Assembly (NCBI GenBank): GCA_013398175.1
Contig: VZRZ01000225.1
Location: 409,503-473,502, forward strand
DNA: 64,000 nt
Source: Climacteris rufus
Taxonomy: Eukaryota; Chordata; Aves; Passeriformes; Climacteridae
Direction: 5' to 3'
The position numbers were made by a program, and so were the translations under genes. Positions 1 to 12,085 of the stretch are shown piece after piece (positions within the stretch are counted from its first letter, which is position 1; each line of letters starts with the position of its first letter). The notes beneath the pieces are model-generated. The model saw only the letters and a program-made list of their open reading frames with translations, was not told the origin of the DNA and searched no databases.

Positions 1-2456
1 GCCTGAGAGCGACCTGACCAGGAGGGGTCATTGCACTTAAACAAAAGCTTTTCTTTGCTTTCTCCGCTCCCTTGCCAATCTTCATCTAAAATTACCTCTG
101 CCACTTCAGGAGTGATTCTGGATTATCTGAAATGTACACTGAAATTAATCTCTGCTTAGAAAAGCAATCAGAACAGTAACCCTTGACTCATTGGGGTGGC
201 TCAGCTGAGCCCTTAGCAGGGGAGGAATTTATATCTCCCTCCTTCCTTCTTGGGAAACACGAGGGGATATTCCTATCTCTGTCTGCGTACCATTGTGATG
301 ACCAGTCCACTGCCCTGGGCACAGAGAAACTTGACCTTTCTCTGATAAACCTTTCTTCTGGGCATGTGCCACCTGCAGCTGATTTCCCTGACTCTGCATT
401 AGTAGAAGATCAGAAAACCTGTGGGTTCAGGGTCACTTTTGGAGGTGGCATAGTTGCTGTGATGGTAGGAGCCAGCTTTGCTTTACCGCTGATAGTTTCG
501 AGTCAGGCAAGACCACTGGAGGTCTCTAGTCCAACCTCTGCTTACACCTGACCTGCTCTACTTAAGTTTTAAATACTTAAAAGGTGGAAGAACCCATGAC
601 CTCTGGTCACCTCTGCTTGATCACTTTTGCTATCCCTTGTATCAGATCAAAATTTCACTTGTTCCAAACTTTTCTCATATCCAAGTGCACCTTGGAGAAG
701 AGCCTGGTCTCTGTCCCACTACACCCTCAAGCTAATGGTTGAAGACAGTAAAGATCGCATTTTCTTAAGGCTTTTTTTTTTTTTTCCCAGCAGCATAGTC
801 TCTTTCTGATCCAGAAATATACTGAATTGAGGTGAAACACAGAGAATTGTTTGCCCTTCTCGTCCCTTTACTCCCAAATCTGTCTACTTGCTAGAGATGT
901 GTGGATGTACATAACTGCCTGAGGAAGGTAAAACTACCTGGTCATATAGGCAGAGGGTGAAAGTGGGAGGCAAACCCCATCCTGTGGTGAGCCATAACAC
1001 AGCAGAAGTTTTCTTCCTCAGAGGAGTGGTTGTAGCTGGGCATGGTTGTCCCTCTTACCCATCCCCACAGGATTTGCCAGGGCGTCAGTGGGAAAACAAA
1101 GTGCTTCACTGGTGAGAATTGTTTTGGATCTTTACTGTTGCCCTGATCAAGTTGAAGACCTTTGCTAAAAGTGGAGCAAAATGAGGCCACACACCTATAC
1201 CATCCCTTACTGGGGTGGGATTAGCCTTGAAGGGCTTGCACCAGATCTTGAGCATGGATTTGCTTTGCATTCTTTTAACTTTGTACTCGCTGCATCACTT
1301 GCTTCAGAAAACTGTGGCCTCCTGTCCTGCTTGCAGTTAGCTATTTCTTCCGAGGGGGAGCACAGTGCAGTTGGTGGCCCCTGCTGATGTGGGCAGCTGG
1401 CAGGAGGACGCAGTGCAGCCATTCCCACAGGGCAGGTGCCACCTCTCGGCTGTGTGTGCTGGTGGCTTCACACCTGCATTTCTGTCTGCTTCAAGATGGA
1501 TTGAAAGGTGACAGGCTATGAAGCTCTGATCACTCTGGGCTTAGACAAAGCTTTGCTGTCACTTGTCACTGTGTTTGTGAGAGTTCTGATCTGCCTGCCT
1601 GTGATTTCCCTTGGTGTCTTCACATCAACCACATGGTACTCAGGGGCTGGGGAAATGGCTTCAGCTGCTTAAACTAGATGGAGTGGGGGAAGCTCTGAAT
1701 GCTGAAGGCTTTTTAGGGGCAACTGTGCCCTCTTTTCAGACGGGCTGTTACATGTCTGGTCAGGTTGTCTGAGGAGGGAGATCTGTGCTGAGGCCTTTGA
1801 ATTCAGAGGTGATTTTGTTGCTGCTAAATGCTAGAGCAGAGACCTCTCAGTAAATCTACTCTCCAGTGAGTTTGCAAAACAAGGCATGAAGCCTCTCAGC
1901 TCTTCCTTTTGTCCCAGGGACCCTGCTCTGCTCTCACTGCAGCAGTAAAGCAGGCCAGGTCCTTGGGAGCTGGTGAGGACCAGTGCTTTGGGACCACTCA
2001 GGTCTCAGCTCAGATTCCCAACAGTTGGGTCCTGGACCACATGTGATGCCAGCATGTACATCTGTGGTGTTTGTGAGACTGGATTTGACCATTTTCCACA
2101 CATCAAGTGATAAGTGAGGGGCATTTCCCTGCGGTGCATGTGCACCATATTGGGAGCTGCAGAGCTTTTTGCAGTTTGGCTTCTGGCGTGGCAGCTGCTG
2201 TACATTATCCTGGCACTTCTCAGCTTGTAGTCTGAGGCTGGGCTCACAGCAGGACTTGCCAGGCTCACACTGTATCCAGGGCTGTTTCCTCGTTTCTATT
2301 TCCTTCTGTGATTTAATATATTCATCTTCATGTAACACCAGCTTTAATTCAGCTTCAAAAGCCCATGCCATTGGGTTTGGCTCTAAATCATCCGTGAATT
2401 ACTGAGGGTGAACAGGTTGTGGGTGCAAATACAGTGTTTTCCATTTTGTCCTGCAG
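1..2456 (+). other. TMEM42 upstream intron (partial)
   Basis: No coding exon could be supported here. A TMEM42 first exon should encode a GC-rich, Ala-rich start and the first helices, and nothing like it is visible. A 14-base T run lies at 772-785. The open frames present (for example 183-551 and 1934-2371 minus) have no recognisable protein character. Confidence 0.5.
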
Positions 2457-2603
2457 CTGCCAGTGCTGCTTCACCTCAGCTGTGTTGGCCTGGTGTTGGT
2501 GTGCAATGCAGTGATGTGGACAGTCTTTACCAAAGCCTTGCGACTCTCCTCCTCCTCAGCTGCTGCCTCTGTGACAACAACAGCCTCCAACTTCATCTCT
2601 TCG
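2457..2603 (+). CDS. TMEM42: TMEM42 penultimate coding exon
   Basis: The exon is 147 nt and stays in one frame. It is preceded by the acceptor ttttgtcctgcag and followed by the donor gtgagt at 2604. It encodes a hydrophobic helix and the Ser/Thr-rich start of the next one. It ends in phase 0 after a Ser codon. Confidence 0.87.
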
Positions 2604-3566
2604 GTGAGTAAGCCCCTTCCCCAGGCACTGAACCCTGAGGAGCACAGCGAGGTGGGAATGCCCTCGCTGGATGTGACTGGTCATAGCTCATCTCCCAGTG
2701 CAACCAGTGTCACTGGCCATAAAGGGAGAGTTGCAGGCATATGTGCAATGATTGTGCCAGGCCTCAGCTGCTCTGATAGTTGTTCACAGCACAGGCAGTG
2801 AAACTTTTGTGAGTGGTGCAGGAAGAAGAGTGCTGCTGCCCAGCATGGTGCCTTGCAGCAGCAGCACAGTTTGTTGAAGTTATGAGATTGCCAGTGAGAG
2901 CCAGAGCTGGGAGCCTTGCTTTGTTTTGCTTTTCTTTTGCAGCACCTCACCTGTGACAAGCCAGAGTCGCCCTAGCTGGGTGTGAAGATGCATCACCTCT
3001 AGTGCTAGCAAGAGCATCTTTGACCTACAAGATTTTTCTGCTCACTTTTCAGTCTTGGCAACAGTGTGCCTTGTGTCTGTGCTCCAGCGGGGCTGCAGCT
3101 CATGGTAGTGTTCAATAATCAACTGGAGTTGCCCAATCAGTGGGAGATTTGTTTCCCAAGAAGTGCTGGGAAGGCAGCAAAGGACATGTACACCTGCCAA
3201 AACCCTGCTTTGGGACCATAGTATGGCTGTGCTTCCAGGCTGGTGGTAGAGTCGGCCACCTTCAGTATCACCTGCAGCAGCCATTTCTGTTGGTCATCTC
3301 AGCAGGAGTTTCCTCAAGCAGGTTTTTTCCAGGATCATCTCTCCCAGCAGAAGTCCTCACAGCTCTGGCAGCTCAGGAGGCTTTGGGGCGGCTTGGCCTA
3401 GCAAAGCTTTGTCTCTCTTTTCCTTCAGGCTGTCTTGGGAAAATTGCTCTTTGGGGAGACGTGGACAGCTCTGTGGTGGATCGGCTTTGCCATGACACTC
3501 TGCGGGCTCGTGCTGCTGCACACGGCTGCGCCCCAGCTGGTGCAGGTCTCAGCGGAGAAGGACTGA
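2457..3566 (+). CDS. TMEM42: TMEM42, last two coding exons (5' part missing)
   Basis: This is the C-terminal part of a small multi-pass membrane protein of the drug/metabolite transporter-like (EamA) type. Two exons, 2457-2603 and 3429-3566, join in phase 0 and encode 94 residues before TGA at 3564-3566. The translated part holds three hydrophobic helices: one around LVLVCNAVMWTVF, one around the Ser/Thr-rich TTTASNFISSAVLGKLLFG, and one around ALWWIGFAMTLCGLVLLHTAA. The pattern ASVTxTxSNxxSS followed by LWW-LCGL matches vertebrate TMEM42 as I know it, and the next gene downstream is TGM4, as in human. The N-terminal exon was not found in 1-2456 and is probably outside the window. The molecular function of TMEM42 is not established. 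The assignment is strong because sequence and neighbours agree. Confidence 0.88.
2604..3428 (+). other. TMEM42 last intron
   Basis: This intron joins two phase-0 exon ends with GT-AG borders. I see no repeat element or other gene in it. Confidence 0.8.
3429..3566 (+). CDS. TMEM42: TMEM42 last coding exon
   Basis: The exon is 138 nt with acceptor ttttccttcag just before 3429. It begins in phase 0 with AVLGKLLFGE and ends with VSAEKD and TGA. It carries the last membrane helix (LWWIGFAMTLCGLVLL) and a short polar tail. Confidence 0.87.
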   Translation, partial: AVLGKLLFGETWTALWWIGFAMTLCGLVLLHTAAPQLVQVSAEKD

Positions 3567-4300
3567 TAGCTGCTGCAGCGGGCACGGTGCCGTGCCACCC
3601 CTCTCCAGCCTGACTCCTGACGGTGTCCCCAGTGCCCACCGGCCTCTGAACACATCGACCTGAAAACCCCTGCTCACTGCTGACCTGCTGCCTGCCAGAG
3701 TCATGTTGGTCGCATCTTTCCCGGCAGGCTGGCAGTGGTGTGGTGGCAGTGACAGCCTCAGAGGGAGCTGGTCAACTCTGAGTCAGTATTGTGAAAATCG
3801 GGGTCAGAGGTTTATCAGCCACTCCTCCTCTTCACACCCTGTGGCTGTGGAGCTTTCCCACTTCAGGGAATGCTGAAAGTAAACATGGTGGCTGTGGAAG
3901 GTGCCTGTGCATCAGTACTTTTCCATGAAAGGACCTATCCCAAAATAGAAGAGCAATCAGAATTAGATGCTGAAGGCAGCTGATACTTCTGCTCTGCTGT
4001 TCCTGACTGTCCTTTCTGTCTCTTGAAATGGCTCTTTGCCTGGTGCTACCTGGAAGGCTGTGGAGCCTTTCGTTAGTTCCCTCAACTTCCTCTGTCAGTC
4101 ACATATGCCTTTTAACTTGCCATTTGTATCTGACATCTTTAATTTTTCACTTACCCATTCCTGCCATGTTACTCACTGTAAGGTTGCTGCTCTTTCCTTT
4201 AAACCCTTACCCAGAATAGGGTTTTAATCACCATTCCTGCTTTGTGTAGGTCAGACTGTGGTTTTGGGACAATAAAACAGGCAGCATGTGAACAGTCAGC
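3567..4300 (+). other. TMEM42: TMEM42 3' untranslated region (probable)
   Basis: This is non-coding sequence after the TMEM42 stop, reaching the first good AATAAA hexamer at 4271-4276, which is followed by a G/T-rich stretch. A second AATAAA at 4841-4846 could serve a longer transcript. The end is inferred, not observed. Confidence 0.55.
4271..4276 (+). promoter_or_regulatory. Candidate polyadenylation signal of TMEM42
   Basis: This is the first AATAAA downstream of the TMEM42 stop, about 0.7 kb away. A G/T-rich stretch follows within 30-60 bases. Confidence 0.55.
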
Positions 4301-6244
4301 TGCTTTCACTGGGAGTGTCCATGTTCAACACATCCCCCAACCCCACTCAAGTTAACAGTTGCTTTAATGTTTGGTAAAATGGAGTTTCTCAAGATGTGTG
4401 TTTTTTTACACCCCTGGATGATGCTTGTTTCCATTCATGTGATGTGATCCACCAGACCACTGGTATCAGATATTTGCTAGATTTTGCAGCAGTGATTACT
4501 CCGTGTTCAGGTGTCACTTTGGTGAATGTGTCACAAATCATCGTTTGTAAGGTATCGGCTTCATTCCCCTGCCCACATCTTTTCTTTTCTTCAAAATTCT
4601 TCAGTTGGAATCCTAATTGGGAAATATAATGATGCCTATAAACATATGCATCATGCTGGTGATATCACTTGTTTGCTCTGGGCTTGCCAGGTTGTGTGTG
4701 TCATCTTGTAATGACAGAAGGTGAGTCATGGTTGTGGCATGTGCAGAAAACCTAAGGACACATTTCTGTGAGCATCTGTATCAGAACCCATCAGGTCTGT
4801 CATGACTGGCAGATCTGCGCCGTGTCAAGCAGGAGTGTAAAATAAACTTGTGGATGGAAATGCCACTGGAGTTGGGTTCATGCCCTTTTTTGTATGCTTT
4901 TTTTTGCATCAGAAAGAAGAAAAGTCATTGTTCCCCAGAAGAGGCCAAGAGCTGTTTGCTCCAAGTCCCTGCTGTCCTTGCTCACACATCTGGCAGCTGT
5001 GTCCCAAGAGAGGCAAAGTCTTTGCCTCTTCCCTCAGTGTGCTCTGAAGTCTTCCCCGCAAAGAGGGGAGCTGCCTATGTGATGGGGGAGAGGGCAGAGT
5101 GCTCTGAGTGCCTTTCCTCCTTGCCAGGATGGGTCTTTGCACCTGGAGAGCTCTCTGTGTAGCAGCAGTGATAGAGTAGGATGCATCCAGGTGCTTGGGA
5201 AGCTGGGACTTGACACAGTGACCCAGCGTCCCTCACAGGTGTGTGGACGTGGCAGGAACTACGCATTTCTAAGTACATCAGGTCTCCTTCAGTCTTCATA
5301 CGTGATGGAAAGTTAACGAAGCCCGATTTATTTGCCCTTGTTATTAGCCCTCAGCCAGCTGTAAGCCATGGCTGCCTTTGTGCAAATGGTATTAGAAGGA
5401 CCAGGCTGTCTGGTTAATTTGGCTGTGGCCCCACTTCCTGTTAAACCATTTGGGATGATTTTTAACCTGGACTATCTCAAAACTGACATTACTTGATTAC
5501 TGTCATTGTTGGAGGTCGAGGTTTATGAGGTGTTTGTTCATGTGGAGAAGATGGGAGCAGCACTTGGTGATACTTAGAAGTGGATGAATATAAACTGGGG
5601 CCGTAAATTCTGTCATAAATACTTGAAGGTGGGCGCAGAAGCAAGTTTTCCTCCAATTCCCATGAGAGGAAAAGATTGCCAAGCAGGGTTCATTTTATGG
5701 CCGAATTCCGCTCCTCTTGTGTACACAGGGTTTGGCCCACATCTGCCAGTGGGGCCGGGGCTGCAATCACTGCGTTGGGAAGCAGTGCACTTCTGGTGAA
5801 CAGTTCATGTGTGATCATCTAAAACGTGGCTGAAGGTAAAAAAAAAAAAGGGATGCTAGCATTTCCAAAATAAAACAGTGTCCAAAGGTCAATGGCTGAA
5901 ATTTTTTATTTACAGATATTTTAGACCACGCACAGAGAAAAAAAGTAATGTGAGACTAATGAGTGAGCTGTGTTTGATGAGTCAGTGGTTTGGATGTGGT
6001 GGACCTTGTAAGGTGACTGAAGATCATGGCCAACTCCAAGGCCTTGGTTTACCGGGACAGAAGGTGGGTTACCTTTCTGTGGGAACTGCAGCAGTGTGCT
6101 TGCGTGGAGTTTTTGCACAGCTGAGGTGAGGTATTTTTAGGAGGAGTCTTGGGCACACATTTCCTCTCAAATTCCTTCAAAATACACTTCTGTATCCACA
6201 TCTCACAAAAACACGTTTATGTTCACAGTGCTGTATCCACAACA
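4301..6244. other. Intergenic sequence after TMEM42
   Basis: Non-coding sequence. It holds a second AATAAA at 4841-4846 that may be an alternative TMEM42 polyadenylation signal. I see no recognisable gene or repeat otherwise. Confidence 0.6.
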
Positions 6245-7046
6245 TTGGCAAAGCAATGGACATTGTCCACCTGAGATTTAGCAAAGTGTTAGACACTGTC
6301 AGGCACAACATTCTTGTCTCTGAATTGGAGAGACATGAATTTGATCCCAGACACACCTGCAAGTCAGGCAGAAAAGTGATTGACAGCAGTGGTGAAGGAC
6401 TTATGGGTGGTGACTGACCAGAAATTCAACATGAGCCAGCAGTGTGGGCTTGAAGCCCAGAAAGCCAAACAAATCCTGGGCTACATCAAAAGGAGCATGG
6501 CCAAGAGGTCAAGGGAGGTGATTCTGTCTGCTCTACTCTTGTGAGACCCTACCTGGAGTGCTGCATCCAGCTCTGGTGCCCCCAACACAGGAAGGACATT
6601 CAACTGTTGGAGCAAGTCCAGAGGAGGCCACAAAATTGATAAGGGGACTGGAACACCCCCACTATGAAGACAGGCTAGGAAAGTTGGGACTGTTCAGCCT
6701 GGGGAAGAGAAAGCTGTGTGGAGACCTCACAGCCACCTTCCAATATCTGAAGGGAGCCTACAGGGAAGCCAGAGAGGGACTCTTCATCAGCAACTACAGT
6801 GTTAGGACAAGGAATAATGGGTACAAACTGTAAGAAGGGAAATTCAGTTTAGATAGATGGAAAGAAATCTTTACTGGAGCAGGTTGCCCAAAGAAGCTGT
6901 GGATACCCCATCCCTGGCACTATTCAAGGCCAGGTTGGATGAGCCTCTGAGCAACCTGGTCTGCTGGAAGGTGTCTGTGCTTCTGCCGCTGGGTTTGGAA
7001 CTAGATGATCTTTAAGGTCTTTCAGCACAAACCATTCCATGATTCT
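6245..7046 (+). mobile_element. CR1 LINE fragment (3' part, internally deleted)
   Basis: This is the 3' part of a chicken-repeat-1 retrotransposon in plus orientation. Near 6265-6340 the decayed frame reads like the reverse transcriptase stretch DTVxHNILVSELERH. From about 6390 it continues with the far C-terminal region (SREV, LEYCIQLW, QVQRR, IRGLEHPHYEDRLGKLGLFSL). It then runs through the usual 3' UTR wording (ggttgcccaaagaagctgtgga, ctgagcaacctggtctg) to the terminal ccattccatgattct. The jump between the two protein parts implies an internal deletion. Frames are broken by stops, so it is inactive. Confidence 0.9.
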
Positions 7047-8396
7047 CTCATCTCCCAAGTGCTGGGCGTAATGAGTCTTTCCTGCCCCTTCCTCTCATTC
7101 TCAGACATAATATTGATTTGTTCATCATCAAGCATAGCCATAGCATGCCATGCTTTGAAGTTTAGAAGAAGCAGGTGCATGGTTAACAGGAAGGCTCACA
7201 ATGACACTTGGGAAGATTCAAATAAGTATACTTGAATTAATGGTGGGAAGCGTTAGAAAAATCTCTTGTATAAACAAGGTCCAAGAGTATTGTATTCTAA
7301 GGTAAACAGTGTCTCGTATGCCTTTACAAGGAACAAAGCCAAATGAAATTATAGTTTCAGTTGAACCTTAAACCATAATTTGACTGATTAGATAAGGAAA
7401 TATACAGGAAAAATTTTAAATGTCCGTGTTGTCATTGACAAGGAGTTACCGAAAGTTGGCAAGTTTGTACAGCATCTCAGTCACAGCATATATCAAAATA
7501 ACGTGAAGGACAGTATGTTTGCCCAGGGGAGAGGTATTTGAAGTAGATGCGATAAACAAGATCTGTAGATTGTTCTGCCGAGTTTGGTATATTTAAAATT
7601 TTCGAGGAACTTGATTCAGTGCCCTCTGTTGACCCTTCAGAGACCTTAAATGTTCACATAGCAAGAGTGTCACATAGACATGTAATTCCACAATCTTGCA
7701 AGCAGTGGGGTGTTTTTGAAGAAGGAAGTCCTGTGATGCAACATGCCAGAAGAGTGGTGCCATGGCTCTGACCTTGTCTGGCACAGAAAAAAATGAAATT
7801 TGGAATAAATGGATACTAATCCTGACATGTTCAGGGGTGCCAGGTGCTCTGCTCCCATTCTGCAGAAGAGCAGCAGCAAAACTTCATTTTAGGGACATAA
7901 GAGAGGTACAGAGCAAAGTCACACAGGATGGTCACTTACCCACAGCAAGTGTTGTGGTGCCTGCAGCTCACTTGGTCTTGGAGAAAAATCTGGGGTGAGC
8001 TCAGGTCGTGGTAGAAGTCCTCCCAGAAGAACCAGGGCTTTACCCCTAAAAATCAAGTGTGTGGGGGTGTTGTACCACATTACTATTTAATGGAAAGGAT
8101 TGAAGAAGACAATGTTCCTGAAAATGTTGTCCTTCCTGAGGAAGGAGCAAAGTGTTTTAGACTGTAAAGCAACACCTTCTGGCTTCAGTCAGATGGTTGT
8201 TGGGCTGGGTGTTTCAATGCCCTTTGTAAGGCAAGTCTGTTTCTAGATATTTTGACACCAAAAAACAAAGGTCAGCAGCTTGCTTGTAAAATCTGAAATG
8301 GGGTCCTGGGCCATGGGCAAGGTGGAGAGGGAAGCCCTGAGGGTTGGGTGGGGACAGCCAGTCCCAGTGGTGCTCTCAGAGCCCTGATGTAGTCAG
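7047..8396. other. Intergenic sequence between CR1 fragments
   Basis: No gene, RNA gene or recognisable repeat was found here. Confidence 0.55.
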
Positions 8397-8870
8397 TGGT
8401 TCTACCTGGAGTGTTTTTTCCAGCACTGGACCCCCAAGTTCAAGAGAGGTGTAGGAAACTGGTCTGGCTCAAGGATTCCAAGATGGCAGAGGCCTACCAG
8501 GAGAGGCTGAGGATGTAGGCTGGTCGGAGACAGGGAGGCTCAGGCTGCCCCTATCAGCATCTGACCTGTGCTTGGAAAGGAGTTACAGAGGTAACATAGA
8601 AATGGCCACTACTGAACAAGGCAACAGGCACAGGTTCTGTCTTGGGACTTTGAAGCTGGCCATCAGGGCAAAAAATGTCACTAGGAGGTCAGTTGCCAAT
8701 ACAGGCAGCAGAGTCTCCACCCATGGAGGTGCAGCAGAGTCTCCACCTATGGAGGTTTTCAAGACTCAGCTAGACAAGACCTCAACTGACTCAATGTAGT
8801 GTTGGTGACCATCCCATCTGGGCAGACAGTTGGATTTCCTGTGACCTAGGGACCGATTTCATGATCAACG
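8397..8870 (+). mobile_element. CR1 LINE fragment, strongly decayed
   Basis: The start reads like the CR1 stretch tacctggagtg...ctggacccccaagttcaagagag. Later parts match the CR1 3' region: ggaggctcaggctgcccctat, then gaggttttcaagactcagctagacaagacc, then agtgttggtgaccatcc. The orientation is plus. The normal end is degraded and the right border is approximate. It contains a 26-bp tandem duplication. Confidence 0.7.
8705..8756 (+). repeat. 26-bp tandem duplication inside a CR1 fragment
   Basis: Two adjacent 26-bp copies (8705-8730 and 8731-8756) of a unit starting gcagcagagtctccacc differ at one base (c versus t). Confidence 0.9.
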
Positions 8871-11800
8871 CCATCTATAATTGGACACTGGTTTGACCTT
8901 CCAGCCCCATGTTTAGTAGTTCCCATTAAGTCTTGCTGTGCCACAGAAAGAATGTTCCTCCTTGAGGCATCATGCAGACAGGCTGCCAGAGGCTTGTTGT
9001 CTGACCACAGAAACCATAGTGGATGCACGCGTGTGCATTCATAGCTTGAAAACAGATTTCTCAGAGGAGAAGGATCTCACAATGGAGAAGGGCTTTGTGA
9101 ATTTGAGCCTTTGCTGATTGAGGGGCCAGACAGGTGGGTGCAATGCTAACGATGGCTCCCAGGGCCAGGCAGTGCTGACCAGCTGTAGCAGCCCAGCATG
9201 GAGTGCCCAGAGGAGTGACCAGGAAGCCTGGACCTGGTGTTACTCCATCCTGTAGCTGCATGCAGGACCACAGTGACCCATGTCCACTAGCAGCACTTGG
9301 CATACACAGGATGGTGTTTGCCCTGGGAACAGCCAGCCAGCCATGCTGTTCGCTCTCCAAGGAAATTTTTTGGCTTCTGACTGTTTAATAATGCTTTTAG
9401 TTGTTTCAATTTTCCCTTGAGGTTTCAGGAAAGATGTCTGTGAGTGGCTGTAGTAATTGCCAAGACTTCCTAAGCAGCTCCCTTCATGCCTTTGAAGTCC
9501 TGAGGGATTGCTGATGCTGGATTAAAGCCTGGCGAGCTGCTGGGTGGGGCCTCCCACTCCCATTTTGCTGGGGGGAAATGATGCACGCCCCACTCAGCCC
9601 TGCGGGGGTAAATCTGTGACAATGGAAATAAGTGAGAGGGAAGGGCTGCAAAGAGTGGTAGTAAGTGGGGCGTGGTAGATGGTACCACCACTTTTTGTAC
9701 ATTTTGAACCTGTTGCTCAGTGTGACTTGGCTCAGCGGTCACTAAGAGCCGTGGTTTCATCCTGCCTGTGAGAGTTGTGGCTGGGGCGCAGCCGTGTGAG
9801 CAGCTCAGGTCCTCCTCTGGTTTTGCAGCAGCAGGGAGAGTCGGACAGCTCTGCTTGGCACTGTGACCTGCAGTGTGCAATGTCTGAACAGCAGCCAGGG
9901 CTTCGACCCTAATTGCTTTCAGTAAGTTAAGGCAACACTTAGGGAGAAATGAGCAATGCCCCAGGGAAGGATAAGGCATTACGAACATCACATTTTCCAC
10001 TGCCAGTTGGCTGTTTCCTCATCCAGAGAGGAGGTATTTTGAATGACTTGTTCCCTTCAGGGTACTCCAGAGTTAGGCAATCACAAGCATGATTCTGCCA
10101 GGAACCAGTGTTGCATGAAAATGCTTCCTAGAAAACCCTGGTGGTCATAGAGTGGGAGCGTCGTGAGCTGCCGTGAAGGACAACAGTCTGGATGCTGTGA
10201 CAAGGCATGGGTGAGAGGATGCCGGCTTGGCTGCTTCTCAGGGCAAATAGCCACAGATCCCTGGCCTCAGTCAGTCCTGCCATACCCGGAGACTGCCACA
10301 TGACAGCCACATGGGGTGGGATGAAACCTTTGCACCTGCCATGCTCTTGGTCTGCTCTGGTACAGTGCATGAGCCAGATCCCCAGCACTGTGCGGGATCA
10401 GCTCCTCCCTTCAAATCTTGGTCTAGGAAGTTTCCCCCTTCCCACCACGTGACAATTTCCGTTGCAGTGCTGGCTGGTGGGAATGCAGCGTGGCATAACG
10501 TGACCTGTAGTCTGTAGACTGTATGCGTCTAGATGCATATAGACACACACACCCACACAGACAGAGGGGAAGAGCTGTTATACCTCCCCTGCAGAAAGAA
10601 ATGTTACTCGAAGTCACTGGCATGCAAGTTTCTGTTTTCTCACTTAGACATTTGCAACCAAACACATATCCTGTAGGTGGGAAGGTATTCTTTCAGTATT
10701 TTCCTTGTTTGCTAGAACTGTTTTTAATACATGGATAAACTATTTTATCCCTGATTCAATATTTGCGCTGTTGATTTCCTTGCCCTTACCATTTATTTTT
10801 TGCAGCCCTCTTTTGCTTTATTTTTCCTCGTACCTTTTCATATTGTTTGCTTTAGGTGTAGGCTGTGGATATGTGTTCACACTGCAATCAGTCAGTGTGG
10901 TCATACATGCAAGCAGGTTCATGGGTCAGTGGCAGTAGGGTGGATACAGCCCTGGAGTAGCTACACCCACCCCGCTGGACCCTTTCCAAACACACGCTGT
11001 GGGTTATGGGATGGAGTGGTGAGGGTGGTCCTTCTGCCCACTTCAGGTCTCTTGATGGAGTGGGACAAAGGTGTGAGGAGGAAGTTGGTGGTCTAGGGCC
11101 ATTCAGAGTGGAAAAGAGACTGTGGTGGTTTGTAATAGGGGCTGAGAAGACCATGGAGAAAGTAAGGTGTGAAATAGCTGTCCATTGTCTGCTCTGCCAA
11201 GGATGGGGGTCATGAGGGAAGCCAGAAAGCGTCAAAGCCAGAGGAGCTTCCTCTTCTTGCAGTGTGTCATTCAGCCGAGGAACTCCCACCCGCAGGAAGC
11301 ACCAGAGGCTAGCTGGCTCATCAGGTTCAAAAAAATGGGCAATTATTTTTAGAAAAGTTACTGTCTGGGAAAAGTTGCATGATGGAGAGCTTTCTTTGTA
11401 ATTTATTGCACAAAATTCTAAAGTGTTTTGTTGGGAAGCAGAAGTACCTTGTCCTGAGTCGTTTTAGACTAATACATAATATCTCGGCACAGAAGCCTGC
11501 GTATTTCAGTGTTTCCAGTGCAAGAGTTGTACTGGAATTGAGGGTCAAGCAGTCATAGTACTGAAATTCCAAGTTCAACCTTCACACATTATTGCTCCAT
11601 ACATCTAGACTGACATTACAATTTTGCCTTTTGCACCTCAGCCTGGAAAGGGATCTTAAAAAATATTTTAACATAGTAGCATTTTGGCTTGCTCTTAAAG
11701 CATCTCTAATTTTTCAGTGGCCTAAAACCTCAGTTTTCTCTGATGCTTACAGAACTTCTCTTTTGGGGCATGGAGAGCATTCCACAAGAGTGTTTTGTCT

Positions 11801-12011
11801 GAGCAGCCCTAAGTCTACATTTGATATATGTGTAGATATGGTCTTTGTTTGATGTCTGTCTTTGCCTTCTTCAGAAGCAGAGCCCTTGGGTGGCACTGGG
11901 TTGGGCACAGAGTGATACGGTTTTCATTCCTTCTGTAGGTAAATGCCCAAAGCCAGTCACCTATATCCCTAACTTTAGGTCCCTAAACCCTCTTTCAATG
12001 TTCAGTGAGAG
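8871..12011. other. Intergenic sequence upstream of TGM4
   Basis: No supported gene. Open frames such as 9470-10000 (minus) and 10888-11289 (minus) have no recognisable domain, no exon borders and no paired coding signal. They are likely chance. Confidence 0.55.
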
Positions 12012-12085
12012 GGAAGGAGTTGGACTTTGATGAGTCTTGTGGGTCCCTTCCAACTCAGGATATTCTATGATTTTAAGATTCTGTG
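12012..12085 (+). mobile_element. Short CR1 3' tail
   Basis: This is a 5'-truncated CR1 end in plus orientation. It contains ggagttggactttgatga, then cttgtgggtcccttccaact, then the terminal tattctatgatt...gattctgtg. Such very short 3' remnants are typical of CR1 insertion. Confidence 0.85.

Noticed and set aside
9470..10000. A 176-codon open frame on the minus strand in the intergenic region.
   Set aside because: No known domain and no matching splice sites. No gene is expected between TMEM42 and TGM4 from human synteny.
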